DNA of 40,134 nt from NCBI GenBank assembly GCA_030065615.1, contig JASJDR010000052.1:1-40134 (forward strand). The letters are read 5' to 3'. A program made the translations under genes and the position numbers. The notes beneath the pieces are model-generated. The model was given only the letters and a program-made list of their open reading frames with translations. It ran no database searches and was not told the origin of the DNA. Every line of letters starts with the position of its first letter. The stretch's first letter is position 1. Below are positions 24,598 through 31,333 of the stretch, one piece after another. The DNA comes from Xenococcus sp. MO_188.B8 (GTDB taxonomy: Bacteria > Cyanobacteriota > Cyanobacteriia > Cyanobacteriales > Xenococcaceae).

Positions 24598-25142
24598 GCG
24601 GTGTGACCCTGCGGATTTTTGAGGACACGCATTCTGACGAGCGACCCTGCTGCGGAAACCGGCAGCTGAGGAACGCGCGAGGAGGTTTCCTTAGAATAGT
24701 GGTTCCCAAAGGGTGCGGAGCAATGTCCGTAATCCGCCAAGGAAGCGGTCAGACCCCGCGTCGGCGTAAGACGCAAGGGAATGCTGACCAAGAGACGCCC
24801 TAAAGGATATGCGGAGCGGTATGCTTTAGCGCTAGCTTCGCGTCACGCACAGGGCGTACAAGCTTTCGAGGTTCCCTCGAAAGACAGCACTTCACCAAGA
24901 GAAGGATGAGGACTAGGACTATTTTCTTACTCCTCTGTTCTTTCTAGGAGGTGCGTAAGCGGTGGAAACTCCTAAAGGGTTAAACAGTTTGTTTATTCTG
25001 GGTAACCCTTTAGGCAGTTGTTTCTTAGGGAAACCACCACCGCGAGAGGAAATGCTGCACCAAAGAACTGACTTGGGAATGTCCACCAATCAAGACTTGC
25101 ACCCATTATTTTAATTATTTTCATATTACAAGAGGTTAATTA
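24598..25142. other. GC-rich, stem-loop-dense intergenic region; candidate structured RNA or repeat cluster
   Basis: The 545 bp contain many perfect pairings: GGAAACC/GGTTTCC (24654/24684), GGTCAG/CTGACC (24747/24784) enclosing GCGTC/GACGC, ACGCCCT/AGGGCGT (24795/24851) and CTTTCGAGG-TTC-CCTCGAAAG (24863-24883). A nested set follows: GGTGC/GCACC (24950/25057), GCGGTGG/CCACCGC (24959/25037) and CCTAAAGGGTTA/TAACCCTTTAGG (24971/25003). AGGAG (24947) can also pair with CTCCT (24969), competing with that fold. Frames open on both strands at 24594-24803 look spurious. The base composition differs sharply from the AT-rich surroundings. The last hairpin ends 82 bp before the CSP41-like start codon. 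It may be an RNA gene, a leader, or stacked dispersed repeats. Confidence 0.4.
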
Positions 25143-26081
25143 ATGCGTATTCTGGTTATGGGAGGAACCCGTTTTATTGGGGTTTATTTAACTAAAGTTT
25201 TGGTAGCACAAGGTCATGAAGTAGTTTTGTTTAATCGGGGTAATAAACCTGCACCAGTAGCGGGCGTTAGCCAAATTCATGGCGATCGCAAAGATCCGAT
25301 TCAACTCAAGGAAAAGTTAGCTAAAGAAAGCTTTGATGCTATTTTTGACAATAATGGACGAGAATTAAGCGATACTCAGCCTTTAGTCGAGATTTTTCAA
25401 GATCAAGTCCAACATTTTATTTATGTAAGTTCAGCTGGCGTTTATCTTAAATCCGACCAAATGCCCCATCGAGAAGGTGATGCGGTTGATCCTAAGAGTC
25501 GCCATAAGGGCAAACATCAAACGGAAGCTTATTTAGCCGAATCGGGGATTCGGTGGACTTCGATTCGTCCTACTTATATTTATGGCCCTCAAAATTATAA
25601 CGATCTCGAAGCTTGGTTTTTTGATCGCATTGTGAGAAATCGTCCGATTGTGATACCAGGAAATGGTTGTCATATAACCCAATTTGGTCATATTCAAGAT
25701 TTGGTTAATGCCATGGCGGCGGTGATTGGGAATTCTCAAGCTATTGGTCAGATTTATAATATTTCAGGCGATCGCTATATAACTTTTGATGGGTTAGCTA
25801 AAGCTTGCGCAACAGCGGCTGGCAAATCACCTGAAGAAGTTAAGCTAATTCATTACGATCCGAGTCAATTTGATTTTGGCAAACGCAAAGCTTTTCCGAT
25901 TCGAGTACAACATTTCTTTGCTGAAATTAATAAAGCAACGCAGGAGCTAAATTGGCAGCCAGAATATGATCTAATATCAGGACTTAAAGATTCTTTTGTT
26001 AATGATTATTTAGCTTCAGGACGAGATAAAGCAGAAATTGATTTCTCTCTAGATGAACAAATCCTGGAAACCTTTAAATAG
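25143..26081 (+). CDS. CSP41-like NAD-dependent epimerase/dehydratase family protein
   Basis: A 312-aa extended-SDR protein with the nucleotide loop GGTRFIG (8-14), YVSSAGVY, RPTYIYGPQNYND and the C-terminal LNWQPEYDLISGL. The expected catalytic YxxxK is replaced by the SRHKGK context, so classic epimerase activity is doubtful. This is the pattern I recall for cyanobacterial homologues of plastid CSP41, which bind stem-loop RNA and ribosomes. The highly structured region directly upstream fits that theme, but the link is speculative. AGAGG 8 nt upstream serves as ribosome-binding site. Confidence 0.85.
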   Translation: MRILVMGGTRFIGVYLTKVLVAQGHEVVLFNRGNKPAPVAGVSQIHGDRKDPIQLKEKLAKESFDAIFDNNGRELSDTQPLVEIFQDQVQHFIYVSSAGVYLKSDQMPHREGDAVDPKSRHKGKHQTEAYLAESGIRWTSIRPTYIYGPQNYNDLEAWFFDRIVRNRPIVIPGNGCHITQFGHIQDLVNAMAAVIGNSQAIGQIYNISGDRYITFDGLAKACATAAGKSPEEVKLIHYDPSQFDFGKRKAFPIRVQHFFAEINKATQELNWQPEYDLISGLKDSFVNDYLASGRDKAEIDFSLDEQILETFK

Positions 26082-26122
26082 TAATAGTTTTGCCATGATT
26101 TCTATTATCAGGGATTCCCTCT

Positions 26123-26146
26123 AGGGGCGAATGGCCATTCGCTCCT
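26123..26146. repeat. GGGGCGAATGGCCATTCGCTCC palindrome
   Basis: A perfect 16-bp core GCGAATGGCCATTCGC (26127-26142) extends with one wobble pair to 24 bp. It resembles dispersed palindromes common in cyanobacterial genomes. It sits 42 bp after the CSP41-like stop and could act as its terminator or mRNA stabiliser. Confidence 0.5.
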
Positions 26147-26208
26147 ACTCTATCTGCAAAACCGATTTATCCCAAATTAAAGAATGTTTGCTACACATGC
26201 AATTTAGG

Positions 26209-26245
26209 TAGGGGTTTGGCAATGCCAAACCCCTAAACCCCTACA
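26209..26245. repeat. Second copy of the GTAGGGGTTT palindrome
   Basis: GTAGGGGTTTGGCAATGCC then AAACCCCTAAACCCCTAC, followed by ATTTATCTGTCGG. It shares stem and 3' flank with 6792-6817 nearly 20 kb away. The core GGGGTTTGGCAATGCCAAACCCC is a near-perfect hairpin. It lies in the 280-bp gap 26082-26361, which holds no gene. Confidence 0.6.
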
Positions 26246-26361
26246 TTTATCTGTCGGATTTTTTGTTCAAATTGGTATTAATCGCAATCGCGGTTGTAGT
26301 TTGCCGTGTTCATTATACGAACATGCTTATCTTCTCGTATTCAAGGCAAAGCTCGACAAAT

Positions 26362-27027
26362 TCAGCATTCGGCCCATTTACGTAACAGATTAGCAATAGT
26401 TTTAGAAATGAGATCGAATTCAACAGTTTTACCCTCCTTAGCAAATATTGATCGCCTTACCGTATCGAGATCGAATAGGAGTTCTCGATCGCCCGCATCC
26501 CGAATAAAACTCTGTACCCAACCCACTGCAACGAGACGAGTACCTTTGGTCACTGTACTAACTCGATGTATAGTTGTAGAGGGATAAATCAGTGCCGAAC
26601 CAGCATCTAATTTAAAACTTTTTTCATCCTGAACTCCCTCGGTGATCAATTCTCCACCTTGATATTCCTCTGGAGAATTTAAAAATAGGGTAAAAGAAAC
26701 ATCTGAACGATAACAATTGCCCATTATGGCATTATCCACATGATGATCGTAGGACATACCCTCGTCATAACGGCTCAAGAGCATAGAATGAATTGCTTTA
26801 GGACGAACTGCCGTCTGAAATAAAGCATTGCGATTTAAAGCAGCTTTAATTTTGCCTTGAAGATCTTTAGTTTGAGATGTTCCCCCTTTAAGTTGCTTAT
26901 TGTTTTTAACCAATTTGGCATGCCAGCCAGCCGTCAGTTTGCCATCCACAAACTCCGCCTTACTTAAAATACTATTAATATCAGTTAGCTCTTCTGAACT
27001 TAAAACATCTGCGATCGCAAAAATCAT
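26362..27027 (-). CDS. PKHD-type Fe(II)/2-oxoglutarate hydroxylase (PiuC/YbiX-like)
   Basis: A 221-aa non-haem iron dioxygenase. The iron ligands are H96 and D98 (YDHHVDNA) and H154 (TTIHRV), and R164 (GTRLVAVGW) is the likely 2-oxoglutarate anchor. The pattern SDVSFTLFLNSPEEYQGGEL is diagnostic for the prolyl-4-hydroxylase-like PKHD family, and the length is typical. In E. coli and Pseudomonas the family is iron-regulated and lies beside TonB receptors; no such neighbour is visible here. The substrate is unknown. Confidence 0.92.
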   Translation of the reverse strand: MIFAIADVLSSEELTDINSILSKAEFVDGKLTAGWHAKLVKNNKQLKGGTSQTKDLQGKIKAALNRNALFQTAVRPKAIHSMLLSRYDEGMSYDHHVDNAIMGNCYRSDVSFTLFLNSPEEYQGGELITEGVQDEKSFKLDAGSALIYPSTTIHRVSTVTKGTRLVAVGWVQSFIRDAGDRELLFDLDTVRRSIFAKEGKTVEFDLISKTIANLLRKWAEC

Positions 27028-27066
27028 GAATTGCAGTTGGAGATGATAGCGGTATTGACTTGAATA

Positions 27067-27159
27067 AAAGGTTTTAGGTATCCAATTTTACACTCAATTG
27101 TTCCAAAAAGTACTAGGAAAATATTTCTTTCTCCCTAACACCTACCACCTAAAACCTTT
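27067..27159. repeat. 13-bp perfect inverted repeats spaced by 67 bp
   Basis: AAAGGTTTTAGGT (27067-27079) and ACCTAAAACCTTT (27147-27159) are exact complements in the 164-bp gap between two minus-strand genes. They could be the ends of a ~93-bp non-autonomous element or a long-loop transcript end for the gene upstream. No target duplication is obvious. Confidence 0.45.
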
Positions 27160-27191
27160 GACCTTCAGAGCATAGCCCCCACAATTAGTCT

Positions 27192-28061
27192 CTATTTTCG
27201 CAATTCAATTTGAGAAACCAGACTATAAACTTCAGAAGGGGATTTAACTGGGGTTGCTGGCGGATTGACCGAAGGCCAAGCAGATTTTAATTCCGCAAAA
27301 CTCTCAAGAATCTTCTTATGAGCTTCGAGATCTTCTTGCTGTTTCTGCCTGCTGATATTTTGATAGAGTTCTTCAGCATACATAACAAATCCTCGCGAAT
27401 CCTGATATTCTACAAGTTCCACAAATTGATTATTCGCGATCGCTGCTTCGTATTCAGCCGCCGCATTTTTTAGTAATTCAACAATCACATCCATTACCAG
27501 TCCAGGAGACTGAAGTTGTTCTGCTGGTAAAGCAGCGACCGCGCCATCAATCGCAGTTAAGGAATCAGAGATCGCTTGTTGTGTCTCAGGAGATTCTGGT
27601 GCTGATTTAAATAAATCCTGCATTTCCACTAAAGTTGGTTTGAAATCGGCTACATTGCGTGCCGGTAATTCGGCTTCAATGTCACTGTACAATTCTTCCA
27701 CAGGATGCCCGATATGAGGCTCAGCTTCTTCGTAATTACCTTCAGCAATGAGTTCTTGAGCCACGATTAAATGACCTTTCATTAAGCCAAGGGAAGTCAG
27801 ATAGTCTACATCAGCATTTCCGCTAGTAGTGCCGCCTTCACCACCTTCGCCACCTTCGCCACCTTCGCCGCCTTCACCACCTTCACCACCTTCACCACCT
27901 TCACCGCCTTGAGCAATCAGCAACTCAGAGACCATAGAATTAGAATCAGCCGCAACTTCTAAATTATCATCTGCAACATTGGCCGCTAGAGTCTGAGAGC
28001 CGGTCGCACTCGCCAAACTAACGGCTAAAAATAACTCTATAGCTTTGAATTTAGTTGCCAT
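27192..28061 (-). CDS. Secreted GGE-repeat helical protein
   Basis: A 289-aa protein from ATG 28061, chosen because it starts a clean signal peptide (MATKFKAIELFLAVSLASAT, cleavage near LAA-N28) with an AGG ribosome-binding site; an upstream ATG at 28127 is disfavoured. Residues 52-77 are eight GGE triplets plus GG. The mature region (~85-289) is helical with GHLIVAQELIAEG and EEAEPHIGHPVEELYSDIE. The histidines and acidic residues could bind metal. It is encoded 116 bp downstream of the multicopper oxidase on the same strand, so a shared periplasmic metal or redox role is likely. Family not recognised. Confidence 0.7.
   Translation of the reverse strand: MATKFKAIELFLAVSLASATGSQTLAANVADDNLEVAADSNSMVSELLIAQGGEGGEGGEGGEGGEGGEGGEGGEGGTTSGNADVDYLTSLGLMKGHLIVAQELIAEGNYEEAEPHIGHPVEELYSDIEAELPARNVADFKPTLVEMQDLFKSAPESPETQQAISDSLTAIDGAVAALPAEQLQSPGLVMDVIVELLKNAAAEYEAAIANNQFVELVEYQDSRGFVMYAEELYQNISRQKQQEDLEAHKKILESFAELKSAWPSVNPPATPVKSPSEVYSLVSQIELRK
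27831..27909 (-). repeat. 9-bp tandem repeat encoding GGE x8
   Basis: About eight units of a GGTGAAGGC/T-type nonamer, in frame within the secreted protein gene. Near-identical units suggest recent slippage and possible length variation. Confidence 0.85.
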
Positions 28062-28176
28062 TTCAATACCTATTAATACTATTACAATACAATTACTGAA
28101 ATAGTAGACTATCATTATTGATATCAAATTTCAATAACTTAAAAAATAATTAATTTTAATTGTCATAGAAGCTAAT

Positions 28177-29181
28177 TTATGTCTTGTCTGCAATTACCTT
28201 AAAAAATCCCATACAACCATATTCAGCAATATAATCTTGATGGGGATGAAACATATATTTACCAGAATAGGGATAAGCAAATTCTAAAATATGCCGCTCC
28301 GCCGTACCCATACTAATTACATCACTTTCTAAGTCGGGTTTGAGGGTACGACCTGTTTTTAATACTTGAAACATATTGGCATGAATGTGAAAGGTAACTA
28401 CTGGATCGAATTCGATCATGTTCAGTAAATATAAGCGCACTAGTTGATTCTGATAAATCGGTATCGGATAATTGCGGTAATAGTTGGGAATCCCATTAAA
28501 AGCATAGAGCTCATTCTTGCCATCATCATCTAAGTCATAGGCTCCCATCACTAACACCATTTCATCTGCGGGAGGACGACCTTGTTTGGGATCGATGATG
28601 AATAAGCCATAAAGTCCTTTACCAATATGACGAGTGACTGGAGCAATATGGCAATGATAAGGATGGACGCCATAGGGTTGAGCATCAAATTCATAGACAG
28701 TTGTTTTACCCCGTCTCACTCCTTTGATCCCATCCATTTCCACTGGATGTGTGCCGTGAAAATGAACGCTATGGGAATGTCCATCTTCATTATGAAAAAT
28801 TATTCTTACGCGATCTCCTTCGGTGGCTCTTAAAGTAGGCCCTGGTAAGCGATTGTTATAGTTCCAACTCACATAGGTTAGGGCTCTGTTTAGCTGGACT
28901 GTGGAGTTACCGGCTACTAAGTTAAATTCTCTGACTGTACGACCATTTTCTTTCTTTAAAGTCCCATAATCAAATTCCCGTAAAAGGGTCATGGGATTGT
29001 AACCGAAGCCGGAATTATCGATATTTTCTGGTATCGGCGGAATTTTTACTGAGCTAGCAGAAGTAGCTGGAAAATAACTTAATTTAACAGCAGCATAGGA
29101 GATTCCCAATCCTGCTAGTCCCCATTTGATTAATTGGCGGCGGCTCCAATTTGGCCGCTCTTGATTGGAGAAGTTAGGCAT
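28177..29181 (-). CDS. Two-domain multicopper oxidase, Tat-exported
   Basis: A 334-aa cupredoxin protein. The N-terminus has a twin-arginine signal (SRRQLIKWGLAGLGISYAA, R14-R15), so it is exported folded to the periplasm. Domain 1 carries HSVHFHG (H138/H140/H142) and HPYHCHIAPVTRH, with C177 as the type 1 copper cysteine and L190 instead of Met at the axial position. Domain 2 has FHIHANMF (H265/H267) and FHPHQDY (H312/H314), without a second Cys. This resembles small two-domain laccases or nitrite reductase-like enzymes that form trimers, with the type 1 site in domain 1. Probable substrates are Cu(I), Fe(II), Mn(II) or phenolics; the sequence does not decide. Confidence 0.9.
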   Translation of the reverse strand: MPNFSNQERPNWSRRQLIKWGLAGLGISYAAVKLSYFPATSASSVKIPPIPENIDNSGFGYNPMTLLREFDYGTLKKENGRTVREFNLVAGNSTVQLNRALTYVSWNYNNRLPGPTLRATEGDRVRIIFHNEDGHSHSVHFHGTHPVEMDGIKGVRRGKTTVYEFDAQPYGVHPYHCHIAPVTRHIGKGLYGLFIIDPKQGRPPADEMVLVMGAYDLDDDGKNELYAFNGIPNYYRNYPIPIYQNQLVRLYLLNMIEFDPVVTFHIHANMFQVLKTGRTLKPDLESDVISMGTAERHILEFAYPYSGKYMFHPHQDYIAEYGCMGFFKVIADKT

Positions 29182-29214
29182 TTATTGAAACAAAAACTAG
29201 TGATGTACTCCCAT

Positions 29215-29255
29215 CGCCTCCGCAAGCGGTAGGCGTGGGCTTCCCGCTCACGAAG
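29215..29255. repeat. Short GC-rich dispersed palindrome
   Basis: GCCTcCGC-AA-GCGgtAGGC followed by GTGGGCTTCCCGCTCAC forms two adjacent stem-loops in an AT-rich gap. It is similar in style to the GC-rich repeats at about 6700-6750 and 24.6-25.1 kb. Confidence 0.4.
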
Positions 29256-29366
29256 ATAATATTATTCAGTAAACAGTTGATAATACTTACTTACAGATTA
29301 AATTACAACACAATGCTAGTCAGAATGGCTCAAAATAATTAATAGCAGATCGTTAGTATTGATTGC

Positions 29367-30353
29367 CTAAGCTTTAACCACTTTAGTTTGAATACTTTCT
29401 ATAGAATTTCCTAAGGTACGGGACTTTACTGCACGGAACATGCCAAATCGGCAAAGACCACTACCAAAGGCAATTCGCATCAGTAATAAGGTTGGGACTT
29501 CTCTTAGAGATTTAATTAAGCCCGAAACACCAAAACGAATCAGACCTTGTGGTCTAACTATTCCTTGCCAAATCGAATCAAACCAAGAGGGCAGAGTTTC
29601 CTGTGTCCAATCTGCTGTTACCACAACTCCTTCGGCTAATCCAGTTTCTGTAATTAATTCAGAAAAGCCTTCTATGCTAGAAAAAGCTGGATGCGACCAT
29701 TGGTCTAATAATTGACGCATTACAGGTTTTTCCCAAAAATTAAGAGGTAAGGTACGCTCATCTCGCTGATTCCAGTCAGCTACAACTAATATTCCACCAG
29801 GCTTTAATACTCGCATCATTTCTTGAGCATACTTGGCTTTATCTGCCATGTGAGGACCTGCTTCGATCGACCAAACAACATCGAAACTATCATTGGGGAA
29901 AGATAGTGCCAGAGCATCATCTACCTGAAATTTAGCATCAATTGTTTGCGGGGTTAATTCCTGGGCGCGCTTGACTTGTTGGGGGCTAATAGTAATTCCC
30001 GTAACGTCAAAACCATAATCTTTTGCCAGAATACGGCTGCTGCCACCGATTCCGCAACCGACATCTAAAACAGTAGTACCATGAGGGAGCTTGTCTAAGC
30101 CACCCCATTTCACCATTTCATGTACAAAGTCGGATTTAGCTTGCAAAAAATTTTTGCTTCGTAGTGGTGAACCATAATGACCTAGATGGATATGCTCGCC
30201 CCAGTAAAATTCTAGAATACCGTCTTGAGTCCATTCATCATAGGAATTGGCTACGGTTTCGGACGATTCATAATTGCGAGGAGTAATTAGGTATAACGTA
30301 ATCCCTACTATTAGGAGTAAAAGAAGAAATCCCAGGAAGTAGTATATGTACAT
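29367..30353 (-). CDS. MPBQ/MSBQ methyltransferase (sll0418 homologue)
   Basis: A 328-aa SAM-dependent methyltransferase anchored by one N-terminal TM helix (YYFLGFLLLLLIVGITLYLI). Motif I is VLDVGCGIGGSSRILA; further matches include GITISPQQVKRAQELTP, VWSIEAGPHM and MRVLKPGGILVVADWNQRD. From memory it follows Synechocystis sll0418 almost along its length (ILEFYWGEHIHLGHYG, FGSGLCRFGMFRAVK). That enzyme methylates 2-methyl-6-phytyl-1,4-benzoquinone and the solanesyl analogue in tocopherol and possibly plastoquinone synthesis, at the membrane. It is a single gene with its own promoter region. Confidence 0.93.
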   Translation of the reverse strand: MYIYYFLGFLLLLLIVGITLYLITPRNYESSETVANSYDEWTQDGILEFYWGEHIHLGHYGSPLRSKNFLQAKSDFVHEMVKWGGLDKLPHGTTVLDVGCGIGGSSRILAKDYGFDVTGITISPQQVKRAQELTPQTIDAKFQVDDALALSFPNDSFDVVWSIEAGPHMADKAKYAQEMMRVLKPGGILVVADWNQRDERTLPLNFWEKPVMRQLLDQWSHPAFSSIEGFSELITETGLAEGVVVTADWTQETLPSWFDSIWQGIVRPQGLIRFGVSGLIKSLREVPTLLLMRIAFGSGLCRFGMFRAVKSRTLGNSIESIQTKVVKA

Positions 30354-30633
30354 GTAAATGAGACCGCAATATTTGTTTACAATTTTGTTTTCATAATATC
30401 AAGTTATCTACACTTAAGGCTTTTGCCAGTATTCGAGCTAATTAGATTTCACCTTTGCTGGGGGAAGTTTCACTGGTACGCTCAATTTACTTTTCTTAGC
30501 GGAGTTTATTAGGATTTATTATTAATTAGCTCCAAAATAATTTACAATAAAAGTAATCAGCTATAGCTAAAAATTCTCAAAAAGAGCAATACTTCTCTAA
30601 ATCCTAATCTCGATCACTTGAGGAATCAAAGTT

Positions 30634-30951
30634 ATGTCATTAATTCATTGGGATAAGTCCGTACTTTCATTTCATCTAAAAGAAATCATTGAAGATGGTC
30701 AGGGAAATAACCCCGTTGCTTTAGCAGGACTCAGTCTAATCGCAGCCAGTTCTCTCCTAGTGCCTGCGGTAACAAAATTAGGTAGACCTGTTCTGAAAGC
30801 AGCAATTAAAAATAGTTTAGCTCTAGCTCACGGGGGCACAGTATTACCAGCTAACTCTTCAACTACTGAACTAACCAAAATTTGGCAGCAGGCAGCGATC
30901 GCTACTCAGAACGAACGTTTTGTTGCTAGCTTAAAGCGATTAATAGATTAG
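30634..30951 (+). CDS. Small membrane-associated protein of the P-type ATPase neighbourhood
   Basis: A 105-aa protein with one hydrophobic stretch (NPVALAGLSLIAASSLLVPAVT) and then GRPVLKAAIKNSLALA. The pattern 'hydrophobic helix, (K)P-x-x-K-x-x-I-K' is shared with the DUF5132 protein on the opposite strand (PLAKPLAKTLIKGGVTLYEK), so the two are probably related. The stop codon overlaps the end of that convergent gene by 4 bp. The likely role is accessory to the metal ATPase; function unknown. Confidence 0.65.
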   Translation: MSLIHWDKSVLSFHLKEIIEDGQGNNPVALAGLSLIAASSLLVPAVTKLGRPVLKAAIKNSLALAHGGTVLPANSSTTELTKIWQQAAIATQNERFVASLKRLID

Positions 30952-31298
30952 TTAACTTGAGTCTCATGATGAGACTCAGTATTTGGAGTAGGGGAAGCCA
31001 TTAAACCTGCTGCTACAGATGCTTTTTTGGCTTGTTCGGTAGCTACTTCGGCTTTAGCTTCGGCAACGATATCACCGATTACTTCTCCCGTTTCCGCGAT
31101 CGCTACTTTACTTTTTTCATATAAGGTGACCCCACCTTTAATTAATGTTTTAGCTAAAGGTTTCGCTAGGGGAAGTACGGTGGGGGCTAAAAAGGTAATT
31201 CCTGCTCCTATTGCTAGAGTTCTTAATGGGTGATTGGTGTAATTATGTTTAACTTGTTGAAGCATAGAACTTCCTACTTTTTGGATGTTACTAGTCAT
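30948..31298 (-). CDS. DUF5132-like membrane-associated protein
   Basis: A 116-aa protein. The hydrophobic segment LRTLAIGAGITFLAPTVLPLAK is followed by PLAKTLIKGGVTLYEKSK and an Ala/Glu-rich helix (GDIVAEAKAEVATEQAKKA). It matches my recollection of DUF5132 proteins, which travel with HMA2-type P-type ATPases in cyanobacteria. A strong ribosome-binding site AGGAGGG precedes the start. It is the last gene of the four-gene minus-strand operon (34776 down to 30948), 35 bp after the ATPase gene. Confidence 0.72.
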   Translation of the reverse strand: MTSNIQKVGSSMLQQVKHNYTNHPLRTLAIGAGITFLAPTVLPLAKPLAKTLIKGGVTLYEKSKVAIAETGEVIGDIVAEAKAEVATEQAKKASVAAGLMASPTPNTESHHETQVN

Positions 31299-31333
31299 AT
31301 TGTCGATCCCTCCTAAAATTAAATAGTTGTTAA

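Noticed and set aside
24594..24803. Opposed short frames in the structured region (Arg/Gly-rich products)
   Set aside because: Both are open only because of the high GC content, have no start signals and no family pattern. The stem-loops explain the sequence better.
24598..25142. RNase P RNA, tmRNA, SRP RNA or group II intron
   Set aside because: The characteristic conserved strings of each (for example GAGGAAAGTCC for RNase P, or a domain V hairpin for group II introns) are not present.
25143..26081. UDP-sugar epimerase (GalE-like) call
   Set aside because: The catalytic YxxxK is missing and the overall pattern fits the CSP41-like group better.
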